DNA of 64,000 bases, from assembly GCA_026122225.1 (NCBI GenBank), contig JANEZZ010000794.1:186001-250000 (forward strand), read 5' to 3'. The position numbers and the translations under genes were made by a program. The notes below the pieces were generated by a model. The model was not told the DNA's origin. It did not search any database and worked only from the letters and a program-made list of their open reading frames with translations. Each line of letters starts with the position of its first letter. Within the stretch, counting starts at the first letter, position 1. Shown here piece after piece: positions 53,369 through 64,000 of the stretch. Source of the stretch: Heloderma charlesbogerti. Taxonomy: Eukaryota; Chordata; Lepidosauria; Squamata; Helodermatidae.

Positions 53369-53830
53369 GCAGAAGGTCCAGGACCAACTTCGCTCCAGCC
53401 ATCATTTTGGAATGATGGGTAGGCATGTCCCTCTCATGGACACACACCTTGGTGTGTGTGAATCATTGCCAGAACCTCGCGCTGGAGAACTGCCAAACAG
53501 TTGGCATGGTAACGAAGAAGCAGACCACCCACATTTTACCTTACGAGGAAAGGACAGACACCAAAGAACTCCTAAAATACAAATCAGTCACTAAAACCCG
53601 AAGTGTCGCACCGCCACCCTCACGTGCCTGCGCAGCTGCGCATTTAAATATAATGGTAAAAAAAAAGAGCAGTGTGACTGCTGCAGTTTACTTCACTTCA
53701 ACGGCTATGTGTCAGGGCACAGCAGATTTTCCCATTGGAGAAGTCCGCAGTAAATCACATGTGTACTGCAGCAGAAGCCAATTCACCGCTGCAAAGCTGC
53801 GCAGTGACAACGGAGTGAACGTTGAAAGCG
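53369..53830. other. Unassigned intergenic sequence
   Basis: A small hairpin (GGACACACACCTTGGTGTGTGTG) is at 53438-53460. Otherwise nothing recognised. Confidence 0.4.
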
Positions 53831-56092
53831 GTGCTGGGTAGATGGCCCCGTGGTCCCAAGTTGTTTAGGGCTTTGTACACTAGTACTAAAACCTTAAACC
53901 TGGCCCGGTAGCAGATAGGCAGCCAGTGCAGATCCCTCAGCAGAGGAGTTGCACGCCGAAAAGGGGCAGCTCCCGACAACAGCTGACCTGCTGCATTCTG
54001 CACTAGCTCCAGTTTCTGGAGCAGCCTTAAGGGCAGTCCCACATAGAGTCCATAGTAGTAATCCAGTCTTAAGGTTCCTAGTGCCTGTACTACTGTGGCC
54101 AAGCTTGCCCTGTCCTGGAGAGGCCACAGTTGGCGAACCAGGCAAAGCTGGTAAAAGGCACTCCGAGCCGCCACGACCACTTGGGCCTCCCGCGACAGTG
54201 ATGGATCTAGGTGTACCCCAGACTATGGACCTGATCTTTCAGAAGGAGTGCAACCCCATCCAGAACAGGCAATGAGCCTATCTCCTGGACTCAGGACCAC
54301 TCACCCACAGGGTGTCCATCTCGCCAGGGTTCCATTTCAGTTTATTGGTCCCCATCCAGCCCATTACTGAGTTCAGACACTGGCCCAGGACTTGCACAGC
54401 CTCTCCTGACTCAGATGTCACAGGGAGATAGAGCTGTGTGTCATCAGCATACTGATGGCACTTGGCTCCAAATCCCCCAATGACCGCTCCCAGTGGCTTC
54501 ATATAGATGTGAAACAACATTGGGAAAAACATGGTATCCTGCCGAACCCCATAGCTCAACTGCCAAGGGGCCAAGGAATCGGCCCTGCAGGTAGGCCTGG
54601 AACCACTGTAACACAGTGCTTCCGATACCTATCCCACAGAGTCAATCCAGGAGGATACCATGGTCAACGGTAACAAAAGCCGATGAGAGATCAAGCAGAA
54701 TTAACAGGGTTGCACTCCCTCTGTCCCTTTCTCGATGAAGGTCATCCATCAGGGCAACCAGGGCTGATTCAGTCCCTTAACCAGGATGAAACCCAGATTG
54801 GAACGGGTCTAGATAATCAGCATCCTCCAAGAGTGCCTGCAGTTGTTCTGCCACCACCCTCTCCAGAACCTTCCCTAAGAAAGGGGTATTTGCAACTGGG
54901 CGGTAGTTGTCTAATACCATTGGTCCAGAGTGAGCTTCTTCAGGAGTGGTCGCACTACTGCTTCCTTAAGGACATCATGGACCACCCCTTCCCGAAGGGA
55001 AGCATTCACCACACCCTGGACCCACCCACTCATACCCCTTTGCCAGCTTTTATTAGCCAGGAGGGGCAAGGATTGAGAGGGCACATGGTTGGTTGCATTG
55101 CTGCAAGCACCTTGTCCACATCATCAGGCCGTAACAATTGAAACTGATCCCACAAAATCGGGCAGATGGTGGCGTCAGACACCTCAACTGGAAGTGCGCT
55201 AACAGCATCAGATTTGCTGTGGAGACAAGCAATTTTGTCCTCAAAGTGCAATGTAAAAAAGGTCACAGTGGGTCCTTGAGGGGACCAGGGCCGCATTTAC
55301 TGGGGAGAGTGTTAACAGCTCCTGGACCACCTGAAAGAGCTCCACTGGATGGCTATTTGAGGACGCAATGGAGGGAGCAAAATAAGCTTCCTTTGCTGCC
55401 TGCACTGCCACACAATAGGCACGATTATGGGTCCTAGAGCATGCTCGGTCATCTTCGCTTCGAGCCTTGCACCATTTGTGCTCTAGCCAACGTCCAGGCT
55501 GTGTCATTGCCTGTAGCTCCCCAGTATACCAGGGAGCAGAACGGGCTCCACAGCACAGGAGAGGGCACTCAGGTGCAAACAAGTCAATGGCTCCCTGCAT
55601 CTCACTGTTCCACAGTGGGGCTTGGGCCTCGGCTGGATCACCAGCTTTCTCCACTGGGAAATCCCCAGGAGCATTCAGAAATTCACCCAATTCCATCAGT
55701 CTCCTGGGCGGACCATCCAAATGGGTCCCCCACCCCTGCAGGAGGAAAGTAATGCCATGAGTTCAAATCTCACCAGGAGATGATCTGACCATGACAATGG
55801 GGTTACTTGACCCACCCGCCCTAGTTTTCAGATTAGTCATCTCACAGCATAAACCCGATGACAAACTGAGACAGCCCCATGGCTGTCACGGAGGGCATGA
55901 AGTCCCGAGCTGGAGCTCCAGAGACAGCCTCAGTGTGGAAGCTGAAGTCACCTAGAACTACCGTCCTGGTTTCCTCCAACACCACATTTGAGACCAGCTC
56001 GGTCAGGGAGGCTGCTAGGCGGCAGGGTGGGCAGTACACCAGCAGCATTCCCAACCTGTTTCTATGGCCCGACACCATTCTCCAAGCTTCAG
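53831..56092 (-). mobile_element. L2-type LINE, long decayed remnant
   Basis: In element order from the right: endonuclease text (NRLGMLLVYCPPCRLAASL, VLGDFSFHTEA) near 55850-56078, linker near 55241-55720, RT with HQYADDTQLYLPV near 54440 and the tail LDYYYGLYVGLPLRLLQKLE near 54050. Numerous stops. Confidence 0.8.
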
Positions 56093-57490
56093 ACTTTGCC
56101 TAGCTTCTTTAGAAATCGCCTTAGACCTAATTGGGTGGAGAGGCACCTTGTCATCAGCATGGAATAACATCTGAATCTTACTATTTCAAATTGGGGGGGG
56201 ATCCACACGCACTTCTCCAGATGCTGTTCACACTCTCTTCTGGCTGTAGGAGCCCCCCACCCACCTCTGAGCGTTTGAAGAGGGCAGCAGAACAGGGAGG
56301 TTGCTGATTGGGAGAGGATCTGGTGGAGGTGGGCAGGGAAGGATTGAAGCTGCCCCAACACAGGAGCAGAGAAGCTGAAAGAAAGGTTCGGGGGGGGGGG
56401 GATGGATTATTTTGGTATTTAAGTTATATCTCACCTTTCCACCAGAATGGCACTGAAGGCAGCTTGAGGCAAGGCTCCCAGCCAGCACCTGGAATCAGGA
56501 CAAGAGTTTCGCTTGCATGTCTGACTCAGAAGCAGAAGATTTGGGCATCGAGAGAGAACATGGGGCAAGCTCCACACCTGCCTCCCTCCCTGCCCTCTTG
56601 CAATGGGCCTGCCTTTCATTTGCCTCTCTGAGTCCCAACTCTGATTTGTTTGTGAAATGTGTATCCTAACTTTCCAGCACACAGCACTCTATGGCACATG
56701 CAGCTGTCGCTCCTGCCAAGAATGGGCACCAGATCCAGGCTCCCAAGCTGGAGGTTGTGACACCACCACCAACGTAATGCAACAGACCAGGGTTGCAAAA
56801 TGTGCAGCCCATGGGCCACAGGTGGCCCCCCAAGCCTTGTCTGGTGGCCCCAGACCCTCAGCATCTGCCACCATTGGAAAAAGGAGGGAAAGCACTCCGG
56901 GGTGACTGAAGAGGGGAGGGGGCTTCAGTACCTTGATGCTTTGACACTGAATAGGTGTTGTTGCGGCAAGACCAAGAGGTTGCTTCTTCCCTGCAAAGAC
57001 CTGCAGTGGCCTTTTCTCTCAGCCCAAATCCTAGCTGCCCGTGAGGGCTCTGGGTAGCCATTTGAAAATGTTAGCAGCTGAGGGCGGCTTCTGCATCTGC
57101 ATGTTTGCATAAAGACCAGCCTGACAGGCCATTCGTGGCTGCTGAGGAACCACTTGTGGCTCACCACCAACTCATGCAGGTGCACGGCACAGCTCCTTGT
57201 GGCCAGTTAGTATCACCACCAAGTATTCTTTACAGCAGGATGAGAAAAAGCGATCACGTTACTTTGTTCTTGGCTGCCGTTATTTCCAGGGACCTTTTCT
57301 CCTTGTCAAAGGAGGTAGGACATGAACATTTTTTCTGTGGGGGGTGAGGCTCCTCTGTGGCTACACACCATAGTTTTGGCAGGAAGGCGGCCTAGAAAAT
57401 GGAGGGAGAAGAGAGAAAATGTGCCCGCCTTCCCAGCTCCACCATTGGCCCTGGTCAGGACAGGCCAAACTGGGTGGTCTGTTTTTGGCT
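56093..57490. other. Unassigned intergenic sequence
   Basis: A G-run at 56390-56401 next to a LINE-like TATTTAAGTTATATCTCACC tail. No gene support. Confidence 0.4.
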
Positions 57491-57494
57491 CAAG

Positions 57495-57625
57495 GGAACA
57501 TAAGAGCATAAGCAGAGCCCTGCCGGGTCAGACCCAGGGCCCGTCTCGTCCAGCATTCTGCTCACACAGCGGCCAGCCAGCTGCCCATGGGAAGCCCACA
57601 AGCAGGACACGAGCGCAGCAGCAGG
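57495..57625 (-). repeat. LINE-like 3' end repeat, minus copy
   Basis: Reverse complement of the repeat at 9331-9597: TCGTCCAGCATTCTGCTCAC and ATGGGAAGCCCACAAGCAGG. Confidence 0.65.
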
Positions 57626-57749
57626 AGCAAGAACTGCAGCTGGCTGGGGCGGTGAACGGGAACACAACTCCCCAGCCTAACGCTGGCGAGCGCTGCTGAG
57701 CATGCTCCACAGAGCAGCTGCAGCCATGTTCTCTTTCTTGTCCACACTG

Positions 57750-57973
57750 CTAGGAATCAGATCCCACAAGTGTCTGGTCAGCATCATTCTAGTACCAGAA
57801 GCAGGCCGCCCTCTCCACCAGCCCCAGGCCAGGCTGCAAGGAAGGGCAGGTCACCCGTCAGGGCAGCCAAGCCAGTTTCTGTGCCACAGACCTGATTGAA
57901 ACAGATCCAGGCAATCAGTTTCACCCAAGAAAGTGGAGCTGCACTGCAGCCGCTCACTCAGGCCTCTTCCCAA
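57750..57973 (-). mobile_element. L2-type RT fragment, left half of a nest
   Basis: GATTGAAACAGATCCAGGCA and GAAAGTGGAGCTGCACTGCAG match the L2 at 48780-48850. It is interrupted by CR1 at 57974 and resumes at about 59112. Confidence 0.7.
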
Positions 57974-59110
57974 GAAGAATCATAGAACAGTAGGGTTGGA
58001 AGGGGCCTACAAGGCCATTGAGTCCAACCCCCTGCTCCATGCAGGAATCCGAGTCAGACATCCCTGACAGATGGCTGTCCAGCCTCGTCTTGAACGCCTC
58101 CAGTGTGGGAGAGCCCACCACCTCCCCAGGTAATTGGTTCCATTGTCGTATTGCTCTTACAGTCAGGAAGTTTTTCCTGATGTTCAGCCGGAATCTGGCT
58201 TCCTGTAACTTGAGCCCATGATTCCGTGTCCTGCACTCTGGGATGATCAGGAAGAGATCCTGGCCTTCCTCTCTGTGACAACCTTTCAAGGACTTGAAGA
58301 GCGCTATCATATCTCCCCTCAGTCTTCTCTTCTCAAGGCTAAACATGCCCAGTTCTTTCCGTCTCTCTTCATAGGGCTTTGTTTCCAGTCCCCTGATCAT
58401 CTTTGTTGCCCTCCTCTGAACCCTCTCCAGTTTGTCTGCATCCTTCTTCAAGTGTGGTGCCCAGAACTGGACACAGTAGTCCAGATGAGGCCTAACCAGT
58501 GCTGAGTAGAGGGGAACTAGTATTTCCCGGGATTTGGAAGCGATGCTTCTATGAATGCAGCCCAAAAGAGCATTGGCCTTTTTTGCAGCCACATCACATT
58601 GTTGGCTCATATTCAGCTTGTGATCGACAACAATTCCAAGAACCTTCTCGCTTGTAGTGTGGTTGAGCCACGTATCCCCCATCTTGTAAGTGTGCATTTG
58701 GTTTCTTTTTCCTAGGTGCAGAACTTGGCATTTATCCCTCTGAAATGTCATTCTGTTGTTTTCTGCCCAGCGCTCCAGTCTATCCAGTGTGGTGTAGTGG
58801 CAAGAGTGTTGGACTAGGAGCTGGGAGATCCGGGTTCTAGTCCCCACTCAGCCATGGAAGCTCACTGGGTGACTTTGGGCCAGTCACAGACTCTCAGCCC
58901 AACCCACCTCACAGGGTTGTTGTTGTGAGGATAAAATGGAGAGGAGGAGGATAATGTCAGCCACCTTGGGTTCCTTGCAAGAGGAAAAAAGGTGGGGTAT
59001 AAATGCAATAAATAAATAAATAATAAATAAATAATCCAGATCACTTTGAATTTTGTTTCTGTCTTCCAAAGTGTTAGCTATCCCGCCCAATGTTGTGTCA
59101 TCTGATGTGA
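57974..59110 (-). mobile_element. CR1 LINE inserted in L2, itself hit by a SINE
   Basis: 3' tip at 57974, ORF2 C-terminal half to 58787, Sauria-type SINE at 58788-59033, then more CR1 ORF2 to about 59110 with a small internal deletion near 59103. The 297-codon frame at 57954-58847 is CR1 from LDRLERWAENN to HLSGM, open to the last few residues. Confidence 0.88.
58788..59033 (+). mobile_element. Sauria-type tRNA SINE
   Basis: tRNA-like head TGTGGTGTAGTGGCAAGAGT with GGTTCTAGTCC as the B box, body CTTTGGGCCAGTCAC, and tail GAGGAAAAAAGGTGGGGTAT then (AATA)n. ATCCAG flanks it (58782-58787 and 59034-59039). Squamate-specific family. Confidence 0.88.
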
Positions 59111-59309
59111 TGTCTACAGCATTAAAGAGGATATGTGTGGCTGACCAGTAGTTCTTACAGTTCTCTGGGGCCAAGATGGGTTTCTTGAGGAGTGGCCTCA
59201 CAAGTGATGGCCTCAGTCCAGGCCGATGGGACCACTCCTCTTGTAAGGAGGAGTTTCCTGCCTCCTCAGCCAGTCAGCCTCCTTGTGCTGGATGTAACAA
59301 GCCAAGAAG

Positions 59310-59690
59310 GGCCAAGAAAGCAGAGAAAAGGAGAGGCTGCTTCACGCAGTTCAAAGTTAAACTGCAGAACTCGCTTCCACAAGATATAGCAATGGCCACC
59401 AATTTGGATGGGCCATCAATCCCCTTCAAAAGGGGATTGGACAAATTCCTGGAGAAGGCTATTGATGGCTACTAGTCCTGAGAGCTCTATGCTACCTCCA
59501 GTATCAGAGGCAGTATGCCTGTGTCCACCAGTTGCTGGGGAACATGGGCAAGAGGGTGCTGTAGCACTCATGTCCTGCTTGTGGGTTTCCCACGGGCAAC
59601 TGGTTGGCCTCTGTGTGAACAGAATGCTGGACTGGGTGGACCTTGGTTTGATCCAGCACGGTTCTTCTTATGCTCAGGTGGTGAGTGGTA
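59310..59690 (+). repeat. LINE-like 3' end repeat
   Basis: Longer copy of the repeat at 9331-9597, extended to the left with CTTCACGCAGTTCAAAGTTA. Confidence 0.7.
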
Positions 59691-60485
59691 GACACTGGGA
59701 GGGTTGGTGTTGAATGGGGTACGGCTACCCTTGAAAGACCAGGTCCGCAGCCTGAGGGTCATTTTGGACTCCCAGCTGTCCATGGAGGCTCAAGTGTCAG
59801 CTGTGAGGCCGACAGCACTGTATCAACTCCATCTGATACGGCGGCTGTGCCCCTTCCTTCCCGACCATCTGCTCCCATTAGTAGTACATGGCCTGGTCTC
59901 CTCTCGTTTAGACTACTGTAATGCGCTCTACGTGGGGTTACCCTTGAAGACGGTTCGGAAGCTGCAGCTGGTGCAGAAGGCGGCGGCTCGCCTGATTAAA
60001 GGCAGCTGCCGGCGAGATCACATCACTCCAGTGCTGAAGGAGTTGCACTGGTTACCAGTTGTTTTCCGGGCCAAATTCAAGGTGTTGGTTTTGACCTTTA
60101 AAACCCTATGCGGTTCCGGCTCAGCCTATCTTAGGAGCGCCTCCAGCAACACCAGACAGGCCGCTCAACAAGATCAGCCTCGGATGGCCTTCTCTCCGTC
60201 CCATCAGCCAGGACAGCTAGACTGGTGGGGACGAGGGAGAGGGCCTTCTCTGTGGTGGCCCCACTCTGTGGAACTCCCTCCCTAGGGAACTCCGCCATGC
60301 CCCCTCTTTAATGAGCTTCCGCCGTGCATTAAAAACGTGGTTGTTCAGGCAGGCATTTGGGGTGGGCTAGGGTATTTTAGAAAACGTTTTTATTGTGGAA
60401 TTTTGTTTTAAACTGTTTCATTATACGCCGTACATCGCCCAGAGTGGCTGGGTGGCCAGCCAGATGGCGATTAATGAATGTAATA
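59691..60485 (+). mobile_element. L2-type LINE RT tail and 3' end
   Basis: 193 open codons at 59704-60285: SSRLDYCNALYVGLPLKTVR, LVQKAAARLIKG, HWLPVVFRAKFKVLVLTFKT. Then the 3' UTR with CGCCCAGAGTGGCTGGGTGG. Confidence 0.8.
59704..60285 (+). pseudogene. L2 reverse transcriptase C-terminal fragment
   Basis: The open part of the L2 tail described above. It lacks all RT catalytic motifs and shifts frame after GSAYLRS. Confidence 0.75.
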
Positions 60486-60544
60486 ACAAAATACAAAACC
60501 CCACAAGCTTCCCGGCCAGAGTCGTTCAAGTACTGGCAGCCGCC

Positions 60545-61712
60545 CACCTGCCCCACCAGCGCCAGGCCAGGCCAGGCCAGGCCAGGCTGCAAGGCCGCTT
60601 CCCTTGGAGGAAGGGCCCCGGCGAGCAGCGTCGGGGGGCGCCCGCCCGGCTCCCCTCCGGACGCCCAGATCGGCCGCCAGCCGCGCGCGCCTCGCCTTCG
60701 GCTGGAGGGGGCGGCGCGTGGCGAGGGAGGCGAGGCGCGGCTCCGGCCGGGCTCCCCGCCGGGCGCCGCGCCGCTGCGACGGCTGCCTGCGGCTGGCGCC
60801 GGGCGGGCCCGAGGGCCGGAGCCGGAGCCGGGCCCGCAGCCGCTCGCCGCACCTCGGGCCGCCACGCACCCGCCGCCTGGGGAAGGCCCGCGCGCTCGGC
60901 CCAAGGGCGGCCGCCGCCTCCGGGCCAGCTGCGCGGGCTCGGCGAGGCAGGGCCGCGCGAGGACGGGCGCGACGAGCCGCTGCGGCTCCCGAGCCCGCGG
61001 GCGGGGCGGGGCGGGGCGGGGCGGCGAGGGGCCCTGGGCGGGCGGAGGACCAGCGGGGACGGCGCTGCGCGAGCCTCTCCCGGCCGGGCAAGGCGGCCCC
61101 TCTCCGCGGCGGCGGCCAGACTGCGGCCGCGGAGACCGGCGTCCGACACCGCCCCCTCGCGGCGCAAGCGCGGCACGGCGACTGGCCGGAGGCCCGGCCC
61201 GAGCGGCGGGCGGGCGGGCGCTGGGGGCGGGCGCGCGGCTCGGGGGCGGAGCCCCGCGCGGCCCGCGGAAGGCCCGGCTCGCGCGCCGCGTGCGCCGCTG
61301 CGGCCAGTCGGGGGCCAGGCGGGGCGCTCTGCCCTCTTCCTGCCGCGGGAGGGCGGCACTGGCGGCGCTCCCGGAGACCCCCGGGCGAGCTGGCGAGCTG
61401 CGCTGGAAGAGAGAGGGCTGAGCCGGGGCGGCGGGCTGCTCCCCACCGCCTGCCCGCTGGACGTGCAACGCAGGGCCCCGCTTCCCACGGCCACCGCAGA
61501 GGCGCCCCCCGCCCCCCGCGCACGCTCCTTTGGCTCCGAGCGCGCAAGACGTATCCCGCGAAGCTGACAGAGTGGCGCCCCCCGAACTGACAGTCACCCC
61601 GTGAGGAGAGGCAGAAGGGGCCCTCCTCGCACAGCGCCCCAGGGAACCGGTGGCGGCAGCCGCTGCGGAGAAAGGCCCTGCGCCACCCCCCCCGCCGCCC
61701 CCCCGCCGCCCC
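60545..61712. other. CpG island without recognised gene
   Basis: About 1.15 kb of very high G+C and CpG content, starting beside a (GGCCA)n run (60562-60590) and ending at a CR1 tip. Long frames on both strands are compositional: they lack motifs and overlap each other. Confidence 0.75.
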
Positions 61713-61718
61713 CGTCCT

Positions 61719-61985
61719 AGAATAGCAGGGCTGGAAGGGGCCCACAAGGCCATCGAGTCCAACCCCCTGCCCAGTGCAGGAATCCAAGTCGGAGCATCCC
61801 TGACAGGTGGCCGTCCAGCCTCGTCTTGAAGGCCTCCAGCATGGGAGAGCCCACCGCCTCCCCGGGCAATTGGTTCCACTGTCATATTGCTCCGACAGTC
61901 AGGAAGGTTCTCCTGATGTTCAGCCTGAATCTGGCTTCCTGTAACTTGAGCCCGATTCTGTGTCGTGCACTCTGGCATGATCGAG
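61719..61985 (-). mobile_element. CR1 3' end
   Basis: CR1 terminal 270 bases with many G/C substitutions relative to other copies (AGAATAGCAGGGCTGGAAGG), next to the CpG island. Confidence 0.85.
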
Positions 61986-62240
61986 AAGAAAAAGGGAGCA
62001 GCCTGGACATCCCTCCCAATGGCCGCCTTTTCCTTCCCCCTGCCCTTGATGCGGAAAGGGGCAGCCGGCCCACCTGCCCAGGCACTCCCAGACCAGGAGT
62101 AGGACGTGCCACGAGCCCGAAAACGTTGTGGCCACGCCTGACTGGAGGATCCTCCGCCTCCCTGATTCCACAGGGTGAAGGGTGGGGTTCTTCCTCATGG
62201 AAACGTGACCCCTGCTGAACGTCCTCTGGGAGCCGTGCTT
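61986..62240. other. Unassigned sequence
   Basis: Nothing recognised. Confidence 0.35.
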
Positions 62241-62815
62241 CTTGCAAGTAAGTTTAAGACTGTCTAGCTACAGTTACTCACACTCTGGAAACCTCCGGTG
62301 TGGATCACTGCAGTGTGCTATACGCAGGGCTGCTGTTGAAAATGGTCCAGAAAGTTCCGCTGGCTCAAAACAGGGCCGCGAGATTGTTACCCGAGACTGG
62401 CCGGCATGAGCCTTTTACGCCAGCGCTCCATGATTTGCGTTGGCTGCCAGTCCATTTCTGGGACCAATTCAATGTACAAAGCCTGAAATGGCCTGGGGCC
62501 AGGTTACCTGAAGTATCATCTCCTTCTATATATACCTGCCTGGACCCCAAGACCATCTTCAGATGCCCTTCTCTGGGTGGCCACTAAGGAGAGGGCCTTT
62601 TCTGCTGTGGCACCCCAGTCATGAAATGCCCTCACCAGAGAGGTTTGCCTGGCACCTGTGTTGTGATCTTTTTGGTGCCAGGTGAAGACCTTTTTATTCT
62701 GAAGGGCTAAAAAGGCTCTTTAGCCCATCAGTTTAAAAAAATTGTTTTGTTTTGAGAGCTGCCTAGAGAGCTTCGGTTCATGGGCGTTATAGAAATGTAA
62801 TAGAATAAATAACTA
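62241..62815 (+). mobile_element. L2-type LINE tail
   Basis: Coding tail CSVLYAGLLLKMVQKVPLAQ and LHDLRWLPVHFWDQFNVQSL, then a 3' UTR ending GAATAAATAACTAAATTG. Confidence 0.75.
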
Positions 62816-63604
62816 AATTGGAGAGCACGTGAGGTGTTTCTTTCTGATGCTCCCTTTCTGTTCCCACCTGTCCCTCCCTTATAATTCCAGCCCTGGTTTA
62901 AGGAAGCTTCTTCCCTTGGGGCCTGGGATGCTCTCCCTGCATGCCAGGCCATGCCCCCTCCTGGATGGAGCCCTTCGAGTTCCTCTCTCTCAGGAGCCAG
63001 GCGCAATCAAGAGGTTCATGGGAGTGTGGCAGGTGGCCTGGCCTGGCCCTAAAGGCCACTGGGCACATCTCCTCCATGTTTGCATCTAGAAAATGTGGGA
63101 ATGTCACCGGCTGAAGCCTCTTCAAGGGAGGATTAGAGGAATTCCTGGAGGAGGAGGAGGAATGGATCAGCACAACTCAATGGAAACTAGATCTCCACTG
63201 ATTACCAGACACGGGTCCGGGAGGGAACAGGGGAGAGAACCAGTGGGGAGGGGGCTGTGTCCCTTGGTGCTGTGCTTGTGAGCGGCCCAGAATCTCCTGG
63301 ATGGCCACGGTGGGAACCAAGGGGTTGAAACAGATGGGGCTTAGTCTGACCCAGCCAGGGCCACTGTCCAGCTCCGAATGCTGCTTCAGGCTATGGGGAT
63401 TTGCCAAAGGGAGACGACTGACAGGAAAAGATGAGAACATGCAATTGGGATACAAGAAGGAGGCGTGTATTAAAACGGTGTCGTTGAGACTCGGTGACTC
63501 CGAGGCTGCTGCGTATGGAGCATCTGGTCCCAGCAGCGGAGGACTTGCGTGCAGCACGCCCTGCCCCAGACGTCGCCCGGAGGGCCTCGCTCTGGCCTTC
63601 AGAA
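62816..63604. other. Intergenic, 3' flank of the TGM3-like gene
   Basis: Probable 3' UTR of the TGM3-like gene at its right end. No repeat recognised. Confidence 0.4.
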
Positions 63605-63752
63605 TCAGTTGGCCACCTTGATGGTCTCGAAGGCTTTGATGTCTTGAAATTTGTCACAGGAGAAATTGATGAGGAGCTGCTTGGTCCCACTCTTGTTGGG
63701 GATGATCTCAAAGTGGACCCGGGAGCTCTGCTTGGCCTTCAGCGGTGGCGCC
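63605..63752 (-). CDS. TGM3: Last coding exon of a second transglutaminase, TGM3-like (partial gene)
   Basis: A CCACAG acceptor is followed by APPLKAK, SSRVHFEIIPNKSGTKQL and FSCDKFQDIKAFETIKVAN, then TGA. The exon enters in the same phase as exon 13 of the TGM6-like gene and aligns best with the TGM3 C-terminus. The other exons would lie beyond the right edge; 63753-64000 looks like its last intron. With the TGM6-like gene about 23.6 kb downstream it forms a head-to-tail pair. I saw no clear polyadenylation signal. Confidence 0.85.
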
Positions 63753-64000
63753 CTGTGGTGGAGGGGGAGGAGGAAGAGGAGAAAGGGGGCTGGTCAGCTG
63801 AGGTGGGGCAGGGCGACAGTGGCTGGTGAGGGGCTGGCCTGGCCTGGCCCTCTCTGCGCCTGAGAAGGTGAGCTGCAGGCCCCAGCAGGGGCAGCCAGCA
63901 TGCACTGGTAGGCCACAGACCCCAGTCCATCTAGCACTCTCTCTGCGCGCATCTCTCTCTGCCTCCTCGGGTCCTGGGTCACTGCACAAGACACGGACCA

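Noticed and set aside
53364..53841. Open frame of 138 codons between CR1 and L2
   Set aside because: Low-complexity and without motif; no splice-site or homology support.
60377..61978. Overlapping open frames of 320-530 codons on both strands
   Set aside because: They lie in the CpG island, are rich in Arg, Ala, Gly and Pro in every frame, overlap each other and carry no family motif. Open because stop codons are rare at this composition.

Overview
Vertebrate nuclear DNA, most likely from a squamate reptile (lizard or snake). The host gene has GT-AG introns and the exon lengths of a vertebrate transglutaminase. The repeats are CR1, L2 and BovB LINEs plus a Sauria-type tRNA SINE; BovB together with a Sauria-type SINE points to squamates rather than birds, turtles or crocodilians. 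There is no bacterial-style gene organisation, CRISPR array or operon.

Host genes. One complete transglutaminase gene lies on the minus strand, with coding exons from 40015 down to 16355. Thirteen exons join in frame to 696 codons plus stop. The catalytic Cys275, His333 and Asp356, the Trp239 and calcium sites 2 and 3 are present; calcium-site-1 carries a one-codon insertion. The beta-barrel half most resembles TGM6. The last coding exon of a second transglutaminase, most like TGM3, lies upstream on the same strand (63752-63605) and runs off the window. The order TGM3 then TGM6, same orientation, matches mammals. I found no other host protein gene with support.

Layout. 1-12.1 kb: nested LINE graveyard (near-full-length minus-strand CR1 with an L2 inside it, then BovB copies interrupted by CR1). 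12.1-16.3 kb: possible LTR/TATA unit split by a short CR1 and by a hAT-like palindromic element. 16.3-40.1 kb: TGM6-like gene; intron 3 holds about 6 kb of CR1, all antisense to the gene; a CpG-rich block covers exons 12-13 and intron 11. 40.1-42.5 kb: gene 5' flank, few recognisable repeats. 42.5-45.3 kb: young CR1 with a 900-codon uninterrupted ORF2. 45.4-46.1 kb: two small inverted-repeat elements. 47.2-49.1 kb: L2 and CR1 debris. 49.1-53.4 kb: nearly full-length CR1 with ORF1 (zinc-finger-like motif plus SGNH esterase) and a damaged ORF2. 53.8-60.5 kb: L2 remnants including a three-level nest (SINE in CR1 in L2). 60.5-61.7 kb: CpG island without a recognised gene. 61.7-63.6 kb: CR1 and L2 tails, then the TGM3-like exon.

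No new biological system is evident. The points most worth checking are the calcium-loop insertion, the hAT-like family with an amplified palindrome array, a three-copy inverted-repeat family, a template-switched CR1, an RT-less BovB derivative and the orphan CpG island.
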